From contig JAPPLB010000014.1 of NCBI GenBank assembly GCA_028819575.1, positions 1 to 48,465 of the forward strand: 48,465 nt of DNA, given 5' to 3'. Position numbers and translations under genes: made by a program. How positions within the stretch are numbered: position 1 is the first letter of the stretch; each line of letters opens with the position of its first letter. The notes under the pieces are model-generated. The model ran no database searches. It saw only the letters and a list, made by a program, of their open reading frames with translations, and was not told where the DNA came from. Positions 25,202 to 34,116 of the stretch are shown here, piece after piece. Source of the DNA: Bryobacterales bacterium (GTDB taxonomy: Bacteria > Acidobacteriota > Terriglobia > Bryobacterales > UBA6623).

Positions 25202-26002
25202 GTGACCCGTCAGGAAATTGAAAAACTGGCGCAAGAGATCGGAAGGCAGGCATTCCAGCCCGAGAACTCCGAGTCCGCTGCCATGGCTGCTGATGAACTC
25301 GCTTGTCCTGATTGGACTCCACCTTTGGAAGGCATCGCCGGGTTGATCGATCACACGCTTCTTCGGCCGGATTCCTCTGAGCGCGAAGTAATTCGCCTTT
25401 GTGATGAGGCCGGAAAGCACGGCTTCGCCTCGGCGTGCGTCCATCCTGACAAAATCGCTATTGCGGAACGCGAGCTACGTGGATCAGGCGTGAAGGTTTG
25501 CACGGTGGTCGGTTTTCCGCATGGCGCGAACGTGACACTTGTGAAGCGTATCGAGGCCGAGCAGGCGCTCAAGCTCGGTGCGCGGGAGCTTGACATGGTC
25601 GTGAATATCGGTGCTCTGCAGGCGGGGCGGCTGGATTTTGTCCACAGCGAGATGTGCTCCATCGTGGAACTTGCTCTCGGGACGGGCACAGTGGTCAAAG
25701 TCATTCTCGAAATGGCCTTCCTTGATGATGCAGCCAAGGTGAACGGCTGCGTGCTGGCAAAGCTCGCGGGGGCCGACTTTGTCAAAACGTCTACGGGGTT
25801 CGGTCCCTCAGGAGCGAATCTGACGGATGTCGCCTTGATGCACAAGGTCGTCGGAGGGCAGATGGGCATCAAAGCGGCAGGCGGCATCCGCACGTACGGC
25901 CGGTTTCGTGAAATGATGAGAGCCGGCGCCACTCGTATCGGAACCAGCGCCAGTCTCGAGATCCTCGAAGAGTTTCGAACCGTGCACGACTCCGGTCGCT
26001 AG
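25202..26002 (+). CDS. deoC: Deoxyribose-phosphate aldolase
   Basis: The 266-aa class I aldolase splits 2-deoxyribose-5-phosphate into glyceraldehyde-3-phosphate and acetaldehyde in deoxynucleoside breakdown. Schiff-base Lys195 lies in FVKTSTGFG, the second lysine Lys224 in GIKAAGGIR, and the catalytic Asp131 in ELDMVVNIG. IDHTLLRPD marks the start of the barrel at residue 49. The N-terminal 45 residues are an extension relative to the short family members (about 220 aa). The GTG start at 25202 has no good ribosome-binding site, and an ATG at 25283 is possible. A phosphatase gene follows after 17 bases. Confidence 0.94.
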   Translation: MTRQEIEKLAQEIGRQAFQPENSESAAMAADELACPDWTPPLEGIAGLIDHTLLRPDSSEREVIRLCDEAGKHGFASACVHPDKIAIAERELRGSGVKVCTVVGFPHGANVTLVKRIEAEQALKLGARELDMVVNIGALQAGRLDFVHSEMCSIVELALGTGTVVKVILEMAFLDDAAKVNGCVLAKLAGADFVKTSTGFGPSGANLTDVALMHKVVGGQMGIKAAGGIRTYGRFREMMRAGATRIGTSASLEILEEFRTVHDSGR

Positions 26003-26019
26003 CCGGCGCCGGCGGCCTT

Positions 26020-27786
26020 ATGCCACAACCAAGCCCACTCAGGGAGCTAACCGCCGAACCGCTGCATCTGCTGGTCGAGGCGGCTGAGATCGTCTCTGGT
26101 CACACGCTCGACCTTGATAGTCTTCTGGAAAAACTGGTAGCTCTCGTGCGAAAGGTCGTGGACAGCGAGCTGATCGCGATCATGCTCAAGACGGACGGCG
26201 ATGCACTACGGGTCCGATTCGCGCACGGTTTCGACGATGGCGTAGCCGACGACCTGCGCATCAAGCTGGGCAAGGGGATCACGGGAGCGGCCGCCAAGGC
26301 TCTGGAGACGATCGTTGTAAACGATGTGAATGTGGACCCTCGCTACATCGCGGCAGTTCCTTCAGTGCGTTCGGAACTGGCCGTACCCTTGATCGCGCGC
26401 GGAGATCTGGTCGGCGTGATCGACTTGCAGTCGACGCAGATCGATGCATTCGGCGAACAAGAGCAAAGCATTCTCGAGCTGATCGCCTCGCGCTTTTCAA
26501 TTGCCATTGAGGCAGCGCGTCTTTATCGGGCAACTGCACGGCAGAACAGAGATTTGAAGGCGCTGACGAAAATCGCTCAGGAGTTCACCCACATTCTGCA
26601 ACTCGACGAGTTGTTGAAGAAGATCGCCTCTCAACTCCGCCCAGTGATTCCGTATGACGCTCTGAGCATACTGCTTCTGGAAGAAGGCGGCGCCGTGCTG
26701 CAACACTACTTCGGCGTGCGCTACGACCAACACATCCAGTGGGACAACATCGAGCTGGGGGTGGGCATCGTAGGAACGGCAGCGCAGACGAAGCAGCCGA
26801 TTCTTGTGATCGACACGCAGCTCGATGACCGTTACGTCGCCGTGATCGAGGGCATTCGCTCCGAGGTAGCCGTTCCATTGATGTGCAAGGACAAGGTGAT
26901 TGGAGTGATTGACCTGGAATGCGAGCAGGTGGGCGCCTTCACTGCGCGGCACGTGCAGACCCTCTTGCTATTGGCTCCTCAGATTGCTACGGCGATTGAG
27001 AACGCCCGCTTGTACGAAGAAGTTGCACGCAACAAGGCTCGCATGGAGCAGGACCTGACTGCGGCCCGCGCTCTGCAGCAGAACCTGCTGTATGCGGCTA
27101 CTCCGCAGTTCCCGGGGGTGGAAATCGCCGCTCACAACGAAGCCGCTCACGAAGTAGCCGGAGACCTGTACGACTTTTTTCCGGCGCCAGGCCTCGATCT
27201 GGGCATTCTCATCGGCGACGTCAGCGGCAAAGGGGCCGCCGCGGCCCTATACGGGGCGTTGGCCAATGGGCTGCTGAGAAATCTGATCCAGCCGGACCAG
27301 TCGCCGGCCATTGTGCTCAAGACAATCAACCGCGTTTTGATGGAAAGAAAAATCGATGCGCGCTATCTCACGGCGCTTTATGCTCAGTGGCGCCCGGCAG
27401 AAAGAAGCCTCGTCATCGCCAACGCCGGACAGCCGCGGCCCATTCTTCGTAGGTCGGGGAAGGTAACGGTGCTGGAGGCCGTCGGGATCCCGCTGGGTTT
27501 GCTCGAAGGAACCGTGTACGAGGATCTCAGTATCAGGCTTGAGCCGGACGACCTGCTGGTGACGTTTTCGGATGGCATCACCGAGACAACTTCACCCACC
27601 GGAGCTGACTATGATGAGAAGCGTCTCATTCGTACGATCGAATCGCATCCGAAAGCCTCCGCACAGGAATTGATTGACGCCATCTTCAGTGATGTCAACG
27701 CGTTCTCGGGTGGCTTCAACCCCGCGGACGACCGGACAGCAATCGTCGTCAAGATCTCAAACAGCGGCGATTCCTGGAATCGCTGA
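26020..27786 (+). CDS. GAF-GAF-PP2C (SpoIIE-type) serine/threonine phosphatase
   Basis: The 588-aa protein is a soluble signalling phosphatase of the RsbU type. Two GAF sensor domains occupy about residues 20-175 and 190-340, each with the VPLIARGDLVGVIDL/VPLMCKDKVIGVIDL strand pair. A helical linker (about 335-365) leads to a PP2C domain with metal-binding aspartates in EVAGDLYDFF, IGDVSGKGAAAA, FSDGITE and DDRTAIVV. Such proteins dephosphorylate an anti-sigma-factor antagonist in response to a ligand or stress. No anti-sigma kinase or STAS gene is adjacent, so the target is encoded elsewhere. It lies between deoC and lysA with gaps of 17 bases each, and may share their transcript. Confidence 0.92.
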   Translation: MPQPSPLRELTAEPLHLLVEAAEIVSGHTLDLDSLLEKLVALVRKVVDSELIAIMLKTDGDALRVRFAHGFDDGVADDLRIKLGKGITGAAAKALETIVVNDVNVDPRYIAAVPSVRSELAVPLIARGDLVGVIDLQSTQIDAFGEQEQSILELIASRFSIAIEAARLYRATARQNRDLKALTKIAQEFTHILQLDELLKKIASQLRPVIPYDALSILLLEEGGAVLQHYFGVRYDQHIQWDNIELGVGIVGTAAQTKQPILVIDTQLDDRYVAVIEGIRSEVAVPLMCKDKVIGVIDLECEQVGAFTARHVQTLLLLAPQIATAIENARLYEEVARNKARMEQDLTAARALQQNLLYAATPQFPGVEIAAHNEAAHEVAGDLYDFFPAPGLDLGILIGDVSGKGAAAALYGALANGLLRNLIQPDQSPAIVLKTINRVLMERKIDARYLTALYAQWRPAERSLVIANAGQPRPILRRSGKVTVLEAVGIPLGLLEGTVYEDLSIRLEPDDLLVTFSDGITETTSPTGADYDEKRLIRTIESHPKASAQELIDAIFSDVNAFSGGFNPADDRTAIVVKISNSGDSWNR

Positions 27787-27802
27787 GCATATCCCGATAC
27801 TC

Positions 27803-29077
27803 GTGTTGCTTCCCGGATTCACATACCGAGATCGAAAGCTCCTCTGCGAGGGCGTGCACTTGTCCGAAGTGGCTCAACGCTTCGGCACGCCGTGCTATGT
27901 CTATTCGACGGAAACGATCGCGACGAATTACCGCGCTTACAGGGATGCGCTTGGGCACTTACCGCACGAAGTCCATTACTCGGTGAAGGCGAATGGCTCG
28001 CTCGGCATCTTGTCTCTGTTGGCAAACCTCGGCGCCGGGTTCGACATTGTGTCCGGGGGCGAACTGTTCCGCGTCCTGAAAGCGGGTGGTGATCCGGCCA
28101 AAGTCGTTTTCTCCGGGGTCGGCAAGACAGCGGCTGAACTCGAATACGCGTTGCGTTCAGGCATCGGCTCGTTCAACTGCGAGTCGCAGGAAGAGGTCGA
28201 GCTACTGGACAAAATTGCCGGACAGCTTGAAGCTCGACCCGTCGTCGCGCTGCGTGTGAACCCGGACATCAGCACTGAGACACATCCCTACATTGCGACA
28301 GGTCTGCGGGACCACAAGTTCGGCATCCCTTTCAAGGCGGCCGAGCGTATCTATCGCGATGCAGAGCGTTTTCCCCATCTCCGTTTCGAGAGCATCAGTT
28401 GTCACATCGGTTCGCAGATCTTCGATACCGGTGTGTTTTTCGAGGTGCTCGAAAAGGTGATGGCATTGGTCGAACGGTTGCGCGGCGCGGGAGTCTTCAT
28501 ATGTCAACTCGATCTCGGAGGGGGGCTTGGAGTCTCTTATCGCCGCGATGAGAATGCGCCTTCCATCGCCGAATACGCTGCCGGCCTTGCCAACGCTGTG
28601 GAAGGCAAGGATCTGAGGCTGCTGATCGAACCAGGACGTTCGATCGTCGGTCCTGCGGGGATCTTGTTGACGCAGGTGGTCTACCGCAAGATCGCAGAGT
28701 CAAAGGAGTTTATCGTCGTCGACGCAGCGATGAACGATCTGATCCGACCTGCCCTATATCAATCGCATCACGAGATCATTCCTGTTGTTGACCGCAACTT
28801 GGAAGTGCTTAACGCCGACGTGGTCGGTCCGGTTTGCGAAACAGGTGATTTCCTGGCTCGTGACCGCCGAATGCCTACTGTTGATACCGGCGACTTGCTG
28901 GCGGTTTGCACGGCGGGCGCCTACGGGTTCGTGCAGGCGTCGAACTACAATGCGCGCCCGCGCGCGGCCGAGGTTCTCGTTGAAGGCAGCAAGGCGAAGC
29001 TCATCCGTGAACGGGAGAGTTACGAGGATCTCATCCGTGGCGAGACGATTGATGGTGATTCACAGTCTGCATCGTGA
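27803..29077 (+). CDS. lysA: Diaminopimelate decarboxylase
   Basis: This PLP enzyme carries out the last step of lysine synthesis, converting meso-diaminopimelate to lysine. With the GTG at 27803 the product is 424 aa, the usual size; the frame is open to 27674 but that part overlaps the phosphatase gene in another frame. Key features are the PLP lysine (about residue 62) in HYSVKANGS, the HIGSQI block, GGGLGVSY, the substrate cysteine in CETGDFLA, and GAYGF near the end. The start codon itself is uncertain because no clear ribosome-binding site is present. Its stop overlaps the miaA start as GTGA. dapF, acting one step earlier, lies 16 kb away in the same window. Confidence 0.95.
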   Translation: MLLPGFTYRDRKLLCEGVHLSEVAQRFGTPCYVYSTETIATNYRAYRDALGHLPHEVHYSVKANGSLGILSLLANLGAGFDIVSGGELFRVLKAGGDPAKVVFSGVGKTAAELEYALRSGIGSFNCESQEEVELLDKIAGQLEARPVVALRVNPDISTETHPYIATGLRDHKFGIPFKAAERIYRDAERFPHLRFESISCHIGSQIFDTGVFFEVLEKVMALVERLRGAGVFICQLDLGGGLGVSYRRDENAPSIAEYAAGLANAVEGKDLRLLIEPGRSIVGPAGILLTQVVYRKIAESKEFIVVDAAMNDLIRPALYQSHHEIIPVVDRNLEVLNADVVGPVCETGDFLARDRRMPTVDTGDLLAVCTAGAYGFVQASNYNARPRAAEVLVEGSKAKLIRERESYEDLIRGETIDGDSQSAS

Positions 29078-30069
29078 GCGTCAGTTCGACCAACAGTAAA
29101 TCGCTCTATCCCGTCGTCGTCGTCGTCGGACCAACCGCGTCGGGCAAGAGTGCCTTGGGGCTCGACATTGCTGAGCGGTTCGGCGGGGAGATCGTCAACT
29201 TCGATGCGGTTCAGGTCTATCGCCAATTCGACATCGGAACAGCGAAGCCCCCCCCCCAAGGGCGACGAGGCATTCCGCATCATCTTCTCGACATCCTGGA
29301 GCCGCATGCATTGTTCACTGCGGGCGACTACGCAGAATTGGCAAGACACGTGCTGGCCGGTATCCGAGGCAGATCACAATTGCCGGTGCTGGTGGGCGGA
29401 ACCGGCTTCTACCTGCGTGCTCTGCTGGATGGCCTGTTTGAAGGACCCAAACGTGATGAGCAGTTGAGGCGAAGACTCCACATGCGGGCACAATCAATGC
29501 CAGCGGGCTATCTGCATCGTCTCCTGACGCGTTTGGATCCTGCGTCCGCTGAACGCATCCACACCAACGACACTCCTAAATTGATCCGCGCCATCGAGGT
29601 GAGCTTGTTGGCTCGCGCACCGATGTCCTCTCTGTGGCAAACGGGGACGAAACGGCTGGAAGGTTATGAAGTGATCCACATTGGACTCGATCCTCCTCGG
29701 GACATTCTTTACGCGGGAATCGAGCGGCGGGCAGAACGAATGTTCAGCGCCGGGCTGGTGGGTGAAACCCAACTGTTGGTCTCCCTGGGCATTCCCCGGT
29801 CAGCACGACCGTTTGGGTCGCTGGGCTACAGTCAGGCTCTGCACTATCTGGATGGGAAAATCACACGCGAAGAAGCAATCGTGATCACCAGCCGTATGAC
29901 ACGGCGGTACGCCAAGCGCCAGATGACGTGGTTCCGGCGAAACCCTGATACCCGCTGGTTCCATGGTTGCGGAACCGACGACGAGATTCGGACCCAAGTA
30001 CTTGCTTATCTCGAGGGCTGCCTAAGTCCATACCCCTTCTGTCTTTGTGGACAAAGCCATGGTCAGTAG
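29074..30069 (+). CDS. miaA: tRNA dimethylallyltransferase
   Basis: The 331-aa enzyme adds a dimethylallyl group to adenosine 37 of tRNAs reading UNN codons. The P-loop GPTASGKS is at 19-26, the catalytic block is DAVQVYRQFDIGTAKP, and the substrate-binding block is VGGTGFYLRALL. The C-terminal TRRYAKRQMTWFRRNP is the standard ending. The start is GTG, overlapping the lysA stop. A run of ten C bases at 29248-29257 encodes Pro residues just after GTAKP; it keeps frame in this sequence but is a natural slippage site. The 3' end overlaps the convergent gene at 30063 by seven bases. Confidence 0.95.
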   Translation: MSVSSTNSKSLYPVVVVVGPTASGKSALGLDIAERFGGEIVNFDAVQVYRQFDIGTAKPPPQGRRGIPHHLLDILEPHALFTAGDYAELARHVLAGIRGRSQLPVLVGGTGFYLRALLDGLFEGPKRDEQLRRRLHMRAQSMPAGYLHRLLTRLDPASAERIHTNDTPKLIRAIEVSLLARAPMSSLWQTGTKRLEGYEVIHIGLDPPRDILYAGIERRAERMFSAGLVGETQLLVSLGIPRSARPFGSLGYSQALHYLDGKITREEAIVITSRMTRRYAKRQMTWFRRNPDTRWFHGCGTDDEIRTQVLAYLEGCLSPYPFCLCGQSHGQ

Positions 30070-30482
30070 GGAGAGAAACCGATCTGATTGCTGTCTTTCT
30101 CGACCCACAAATTGTTGCGCGGTTGACCGTTGATCGTGATCTGGATGATTACGCCGGTCTTCTGCTCATACCAAGCACCGAGTTCGAAGCTATCGACGGG
30201 ACCGATCTCGCTTTCCGGCCCCCAATCCGTCAGGAACGCATCATAGGAATAGTAGCGGCAAGGATCGCTGATGGAGCAGCCCCAATATTCATACGCTTCC
30301 TCGTAGCGGGCATCTTCGAGCGCATCAAGGAAGCTCCGCACCTGCCATTGCTGGGCCCAGGCGCGGAAGAAAATATAGTAAACAAGCCCGATTGCGATGG
30401 CGAGGAGGAACAGCGCGACAATCGTCTTGAAGAACCGTTCCCTCCGGAGGTCGCTCTCCCCGTACTCATCCAGGAAAGACAT
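30063..30482 (-). CDS. Small single-pass membrane protein, function unknown
   Basis: The 139-aa protein has a charged N-terminus (MSFLDEYGESDLRRERFFK), one membrane helix (about 20-41, IVALFLLAIAIGLVYYIFF), and a roughly 95-residue domain outside the membrane. That domain begins with a helix rich in Ala and Glu (VRSFLDALEDARYEEAYEYWG) and has two Cys residues (CSISDPC) that could form a disulfide. The helix followed by strands resembles the small NTF2-like or DUF4878-like extracytoplasmic domains, but I cannot assign one. It is 19 bases downstream of the skp-like gene on the same strand, so it may belong to the envelope cluster. Confidence 0.75.
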   Translation of the reverse strand: MSFLDEYGESDLRRERFFKTIVALFLLAIAIGLVYYIFFRAWAQQWQVRSFLDALEDARYEEAYEYWGCSISDPCRYYSYDAFLTDWGPESEIGPVDSFELGAWYEQKTGVIIQITINGQPRNNLWVEKDSNQIGFSPY

Positions 30483-30501
30483 GCACGAACGACCGTCCTC
30501 C

Positions 30502-31044
30502 CTACTGGGCGGGATGAGCCTCGTCGTAGGCGGCAGTGGCCGCGCTCGTCAGATCGAGCGCGGAATTGAGGTACAATAAACGCCCTTCGAAAGGGTCGAC
30601 GAGAGCCGCGCCGCTGAACACGACGTCGAGTCCTTTTTCCTCGGCAAGCTTGGCAATCACCCCGCGCATGCGCTGCGCCGAGTTACGCAGAATATCTTCC
30701 TGCTCATACTGCACGTCGGCCTGTAGATCTTCGTTGATGCGTTGAGCTTGGCGCTGCTTGGTTTGCCCCTCCAGTTGTAACTGCGCTGCTTCTTGGGGTT
30801 GGGCGGTTTGTAGCTTCTTTTGGATCTCCGCCAGTTCTTGGCTCAACTGTTGCAACTCGTCCCGGCGCGGCTTGAACTCAGCCTCGAGACTTTGCACAGC
30901 CTTCTTGAACTCCGCCGTGTTCTGGAGCGCCGTACGGAAATCGATCGTGCCGATCTTCGTCTGCGCGCAAACGACTACGGGGAGGATAAAAGCGCTCACC
31001 GCAGCCATTATCAAAACAAGCGATTTCATTCGGGTCATTCGCAT
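30502..31044 (-). CDS. OmpH/Skp family periplasmic chaperone
   Basis: The 180-aa product has a signal peptide (hydrophobic LVLIMAAVSAFILPVVVCA, cleavage before QTKIG) and then the Skp pattern: a short beta element (KIGTIDFRTALQNT), a long coiled coil rich in Gln, Glu and Lys (about 45-120), and a return strand segment (LDVVFSGAALVDP). Skp binds unfolded outer-membrane proteins in the periplasm. The ATG at 31044 has AGGAG eleven bases upstream; the frame is open further but without signal sequence. rseP and dxr precede it on the same strand, the classical envelope-biogenesis neighbourhood. Confidence 0.88.
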   Translation of the reverse strand: MRMTRMKSLVLIMAAVSAFILPVVVCAQTKIGTIDFRTALQNTAEFKKAVQSLEAEFKPRRDELQQLSQELAEIQKKLQTAQPQEAAQLQLEGQTKQRQAQRINEDLQADVQYEQEDILRNSAQRMRGVIAKLAEEKGLDVVFSGAALVDPFEGRLLYLNSALDLTSAATAAYDEAHPAQ

Positions 31045-31165
31045 CGAACCGTTCACTCCTTTGCTTGGCGCTTCAGTATTACGCCACGGCACTGCTCTCA
31101 TTCTGCCATGGACCTGCCGTATGGGACCATGTTGCATCACCAAGGGATTGCATTCCGGGGATAGT

Positions 31166-32491
31166 TTAGCCGGGACCAATACTCTTCACGATATCGTTGT
31201 ACATTACGTACGCAAAGAGAAGGATCAAGAACAAGAAGCCAAACTGAAGTACACGCTCCTTGACGGCGAGGCTCAAATCGCATCGCAGCATTGACTCGAT
31301 CAGCAGCATGGTAATCATGCCGCCGTCGAGGATGGGAATCGGCAGCAGGTTGAAAATCCCCAGGTTCAGACTAATGATCGCCATGATCATTACGAGTTGT
31401 GGCAAGCCGGAGCGAGCCGCTTCACCGGAAATACGCGCGATGCCGATCGGACCTTCGATCGATCTCGCGGACATCTGCCCGACAACCAGCCGCCTCAGGA
31501 ATGTGAAGATCAGCGTTGCATTGTTCAGGTTGTAACGCACTGACTCACGGACAGCATCGCTGAACGGCAATGCAGCCTGAACCATCTCGAATTCCGGCCG
31601 CAGGCCCACGCCGATCCGCCAGGCGCCCCCGCTGACCTCCGACTCGTCGAAGACCGGCGCGACCCGAAGCATCAAGCGTTCTGTTCCCCGTTCAATCTCG
31701 AAGCTACCTTCCGATCCTGCCAGTTTCTTGACGAGTTCGGGAACTTGCCGCACGGCGTAGACACGTTCACCGCTAACGGACACCAAGCGGTCTCCCGGCT
31801 GGATGCCTGCTTCTTCAGCGGGTCGACCTTTCTCCACCGGGCCAAGCAACACGCCCGAATCAGGCATCCAGCCGGCATCGCCAACTCCGCGGGATTCCTC
31901 CACTCCAACGTCCACGGGCATTTCGATCGTGCGGCCCTTGCGGTCGACGGCAACTTGAATCGTCGAATTCGCAGCGGCGACGACCGCGAAGTTCACACTC
32001 TCCCAGTCCGGCGTCAGGCGGCCATCTATCGAGAGGAGCAGGTCGCCCCTCTGAATCCCGGCTCGGGCCGCTCCTGAGTCTTCGGCGACGAAGCCCACAC
32101 GAGCAGGATCTTCAAGGTAGGCCAGCTTTTCGTAATGCACCATGAATAGCCCAACAAGAAGCACACCGGCCAGGGCGAAATTGAAGACAGGACCGCCCAG
32201 AGCAATCACGATCCGCTGCCAGCGGGGTTTCGCCATGAAGTCGCGAGGATTGTCGGATGACTCACCAGGGTTCTCACCGGCCATCTTGACGAAGCCGCCG
32301 AGCGGCAGAAGGCAGACCTTGTAGTCGGTTTCTTTCCCACGGAACCCAAACAGCCGAGGGCCGAAACCGAACGCGAAGGCATCGACCTTGACGTCGAAGT
32401 AACGTGCGGCCAGAAAATGTCCCAGCTCATGCACCAAGACCATCACGCCCAACACAAAAACAAACGCGATGATGGAACTGAGAAATCCCAT
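31166..32491 (-). CDS. rseP: RseP-type site-2 intramembrane zinc protease
   Basis: The 441-aa inner-membrane protease cuts membrane-embedded anti-sigma factors or signal-peptide remnants. HELGH (21-25) in the first helix is the zinc site, and NLLPIPILDGG in the C-terminal part holds the third ligand (Asp). Two PDZ domains fill the periplasmic middle (about 120-200 and 205-290; AGIQRGDLLLSIDG and AGIQPGDRLVSVSG). Length and helix positions match E. coli RseP. It sits 19 bases after dxr. No sigma-E or RseA homologue is in view. Confidence 0.95.
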   Translation of the reverse strand: MGFLSSIIAFVFVLGVMVLVHELGHFLAARYFDVKVDAFAFGFGPRLFGFRGKETDYKVCLLPLGGFVKMAGENPGESSDNPRDFMAKPRWQRIVIALGGPVFNFALAGVLLVGLFMVHYEKLAYLEDPARVGFVAEDSGAARAGIQRGDLLLSIDGRLTPDWESVNFAVVAAANSTIQVAVDRKGRTIEMPVDVGVEESRGVGDAGWMPDSGVLLGPVEKGRPAEEAGIQPGDRLVSVSGERVYAVRQVPELVKKLAGSEGSFEIERGTERLMLRVAPVFDESEVSGGAWRIGVGLRPEFEMVQAALPFSDAVRESVRYNLNNATLIFTFLRRLVVGQMSARSIEGPIGIARISGEAARSGLPQLVMIMAIISLNLGIFNLLPIPILDGGMITMLLIESMLRCDLSLAVKERVLQFGFLFLILLFAYVMYNDIVKSIGPG

Positions 32492-32510
32492 TACAGTTAC
32501 CTGACTTGAA

Positions 32511-33704
32511 TCAAGAGCTTACGGGTACGGCGTCGGCTTCGACGAGTGTTCGAGCCAGCACCCGGGCCTGCCGGTCGGCCACAAGAACCTCATCCAGTGA
32601 TCGTGGTTGGCCGATACAAGCTTGCTCCAGGACACCTTCAACAACCTTCGGAATCGAGGGAAACGGAATTTTGAACTCCAGAAACGCTTCGACCGCAATC
32701 TCATCTGCTGCGTTCAAGATACAGCCGGCCGTCCCTCCCAATGCCAGAGCCTGATAGGCAAGTCCCAGAAGCGGGAACTTCCGCCAGTCCGGAGGCTCAA
32801 ACTCTAATTGTCTCACACGGTCCCAGCTCAGTCGGGCGTCAAAGCCTCCGCTTAACCGCCCCGGATAGCTGAGAGCATAGCGGATCGGCAGTTTCATGTC
32901 CGGGGCCGCCAACTGTGCAACGACCGAACCGTCGACGAACTCCACCATCGCGTGGACAATCGATTGCGGGTGAACAACCACATCGACTTGGTTTGGCGCC
33001 AGACCGAACAATTGACACGCCTCGATCACTTCGAATCCCTTGTTCATGAGAGTGGCGGAATCGATGGTGATGCGTCGCCCCATCTTCCAAGTCGGGTGCT
33101 TCAGAGCAGCTCGCGGAGTTACCTGACCCATTTCAGATTGCGGCGTACTACGAAACGGACCGCCGGAGGCTGTCAGGATGACTTTCTCGACTTCGTCTCG
33201 GCGCCCTGAGCGCAGACATTGGTGAAGACCGCTGTGCTCGCTGTCCACGGGGAGCAACTCGGCTCCGCTGCAGGCGGCTTCCTTCATGACGAGGTCGCCT
33301 GCCGACACGAGAACCTCCTTGTTGGCGAGAGCCACGCGTTTGCCTGCTCGCACCGCCTCGTAGGTGGCCTCCAGACCGGCCACACCGACCGCGGCCGAAA
33401 TCACGATGTCGCAGGGGACGGATTGCACAGCCGCCAAGTTGCCGGCCGGCCCACACAGCAGTTCGGGACGATAGTCACCGAGGCCGAGTTCCTGTCCGAG
33501 TCGAGTCCGAAAACGATCGAGGGTTTTCTCGTCGCCGAGAGACACCAACTCCGGCCGGAACTCCAGTGTCTGGCGGACCAACTCCTCGAAGTTGCGACCT
33601 GCTGCCAGCGAGACGACGCCTACTTCGGGCTTCATCTCGCGGACAACCTGCAAGGTATTCCGGCCGACCGAACCGGTCGAACCGAGTAATGCCACTCGCG
33701 TCAT
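32511..33704 (-). CDS. dxr: 1-deoxy-D-xylulose-5-phosphate reductoisomerase
   Basis: The 397-aa enzyme converts DXP to MEP, the committed step of the non-mevalonate isoprenoid pathway. The NADPH fold starts MTRVALLGSTGSVGRNT (GSTGSVG 8-14). Metal and substrate residues lie in LLPVDSEHSG, TASGGPFR and PTWKMGRRITIDSATLMNKG. It is the first gene of the minus-strand run dxr-rseP-skp. It also supplies precursors for the prenyl group used by the nearby MiaA. Confidence 0.97.
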   Translation of the reverse strand: MTRVALLGSTGSVGRNTLQVVREMKPEVGVVSLAAGRNFEELVRQTLEFRPELVSLGDEKTLDRFRTRLGQELGLGDYRPELLCGPAGNLAAVQSVPCDIVISAAVGVAGLEATYEAVRAGKRVALANKEVLVSAGDLVMKEAACSGAELLPVDSEHSGLHQCLRSGRRDEVEKVILTASGGPFRSTPQSEMGQVTPRAALKHPTWKMGRRITIDSATLMNKGFEVIEACQLFGLAPNQVDVVVHPQSIVHAMVEFVDGSVVAQLAAPDMKLPIRYALSYPGRLSGGFDARLSWDRVRQLEFEPPDWRKFPLLGLAYQALALGGTAGCILNAADEIAVEAFLEFKIPFPSIPKVVEGVLEQACIGQPRSLDEVLVADRQARVLARTLVEADAVPVSS

Positions 33705-33812
33705 GTTCGGTGGAGAATGCGCCGTTCAACCAACCCTATCACAAGACCCCGACGCTGCATGAGGGCGTACGGGATCACGACAAGAGAGTACGCCTGACTG
33801 CGTTCGTACTCT

Positions 33813-34076
33813 AGCAGCCCGTGGCAAAAGTTACGCGGGCGGCGTTACGCACCCGGGGACCGATGACGTAACGCATAGCCGTTCCAGGAACGTGGCGCCG
33901 TGCTCTCCGCACAGCCGAGCGGAAGGGGCGCGTAACCCTTTGGGCGACGGACATTTGCGGCCGTCGGCTTTGTCGTTCGTCGGAGGAGATCACCCGGATC
34001 GCCATCCTCCTCACTTCGCGCCGAGCGACCGCAGGAGCCCGCCGCGCCTTCCACGGGACTTTTACCACGGACTGCT
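33813..34076 (+). repeat. Family A element, copy A1 (264-bp MITE-like repeat)
   Basis: The left end AGCAGCCCGTGGCAAAAGTT is matched by the inverted right end at 17 of 20 positions. The element is exactly as long as copy A2 (48145-48408) and aligns with it without gaps at 238 of 264 bases (hand count). Clear target-site duplication is not visible. No coding function is evident. It separates dxr from the TrmB region. Confidence 0.8.
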
Positions 34077-34090
34077 AGCTCATTGGACTT

Positions 34091-34116
34091 GGGGGTGGAA
34101 AGGGAGGGGGCCGGGG
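34091..34116 (+). other. Potential G-quadruplex next to element A1
   Basis: Four G-runs (34091-34095, 34102-34104, 34106-34110, 34113-34116) are separated by loops of 6, 1 and 2 bases, fitting the G3+N1-7 rule. It starts 15 bases after the right end of element A1. Confidence 0.45.
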
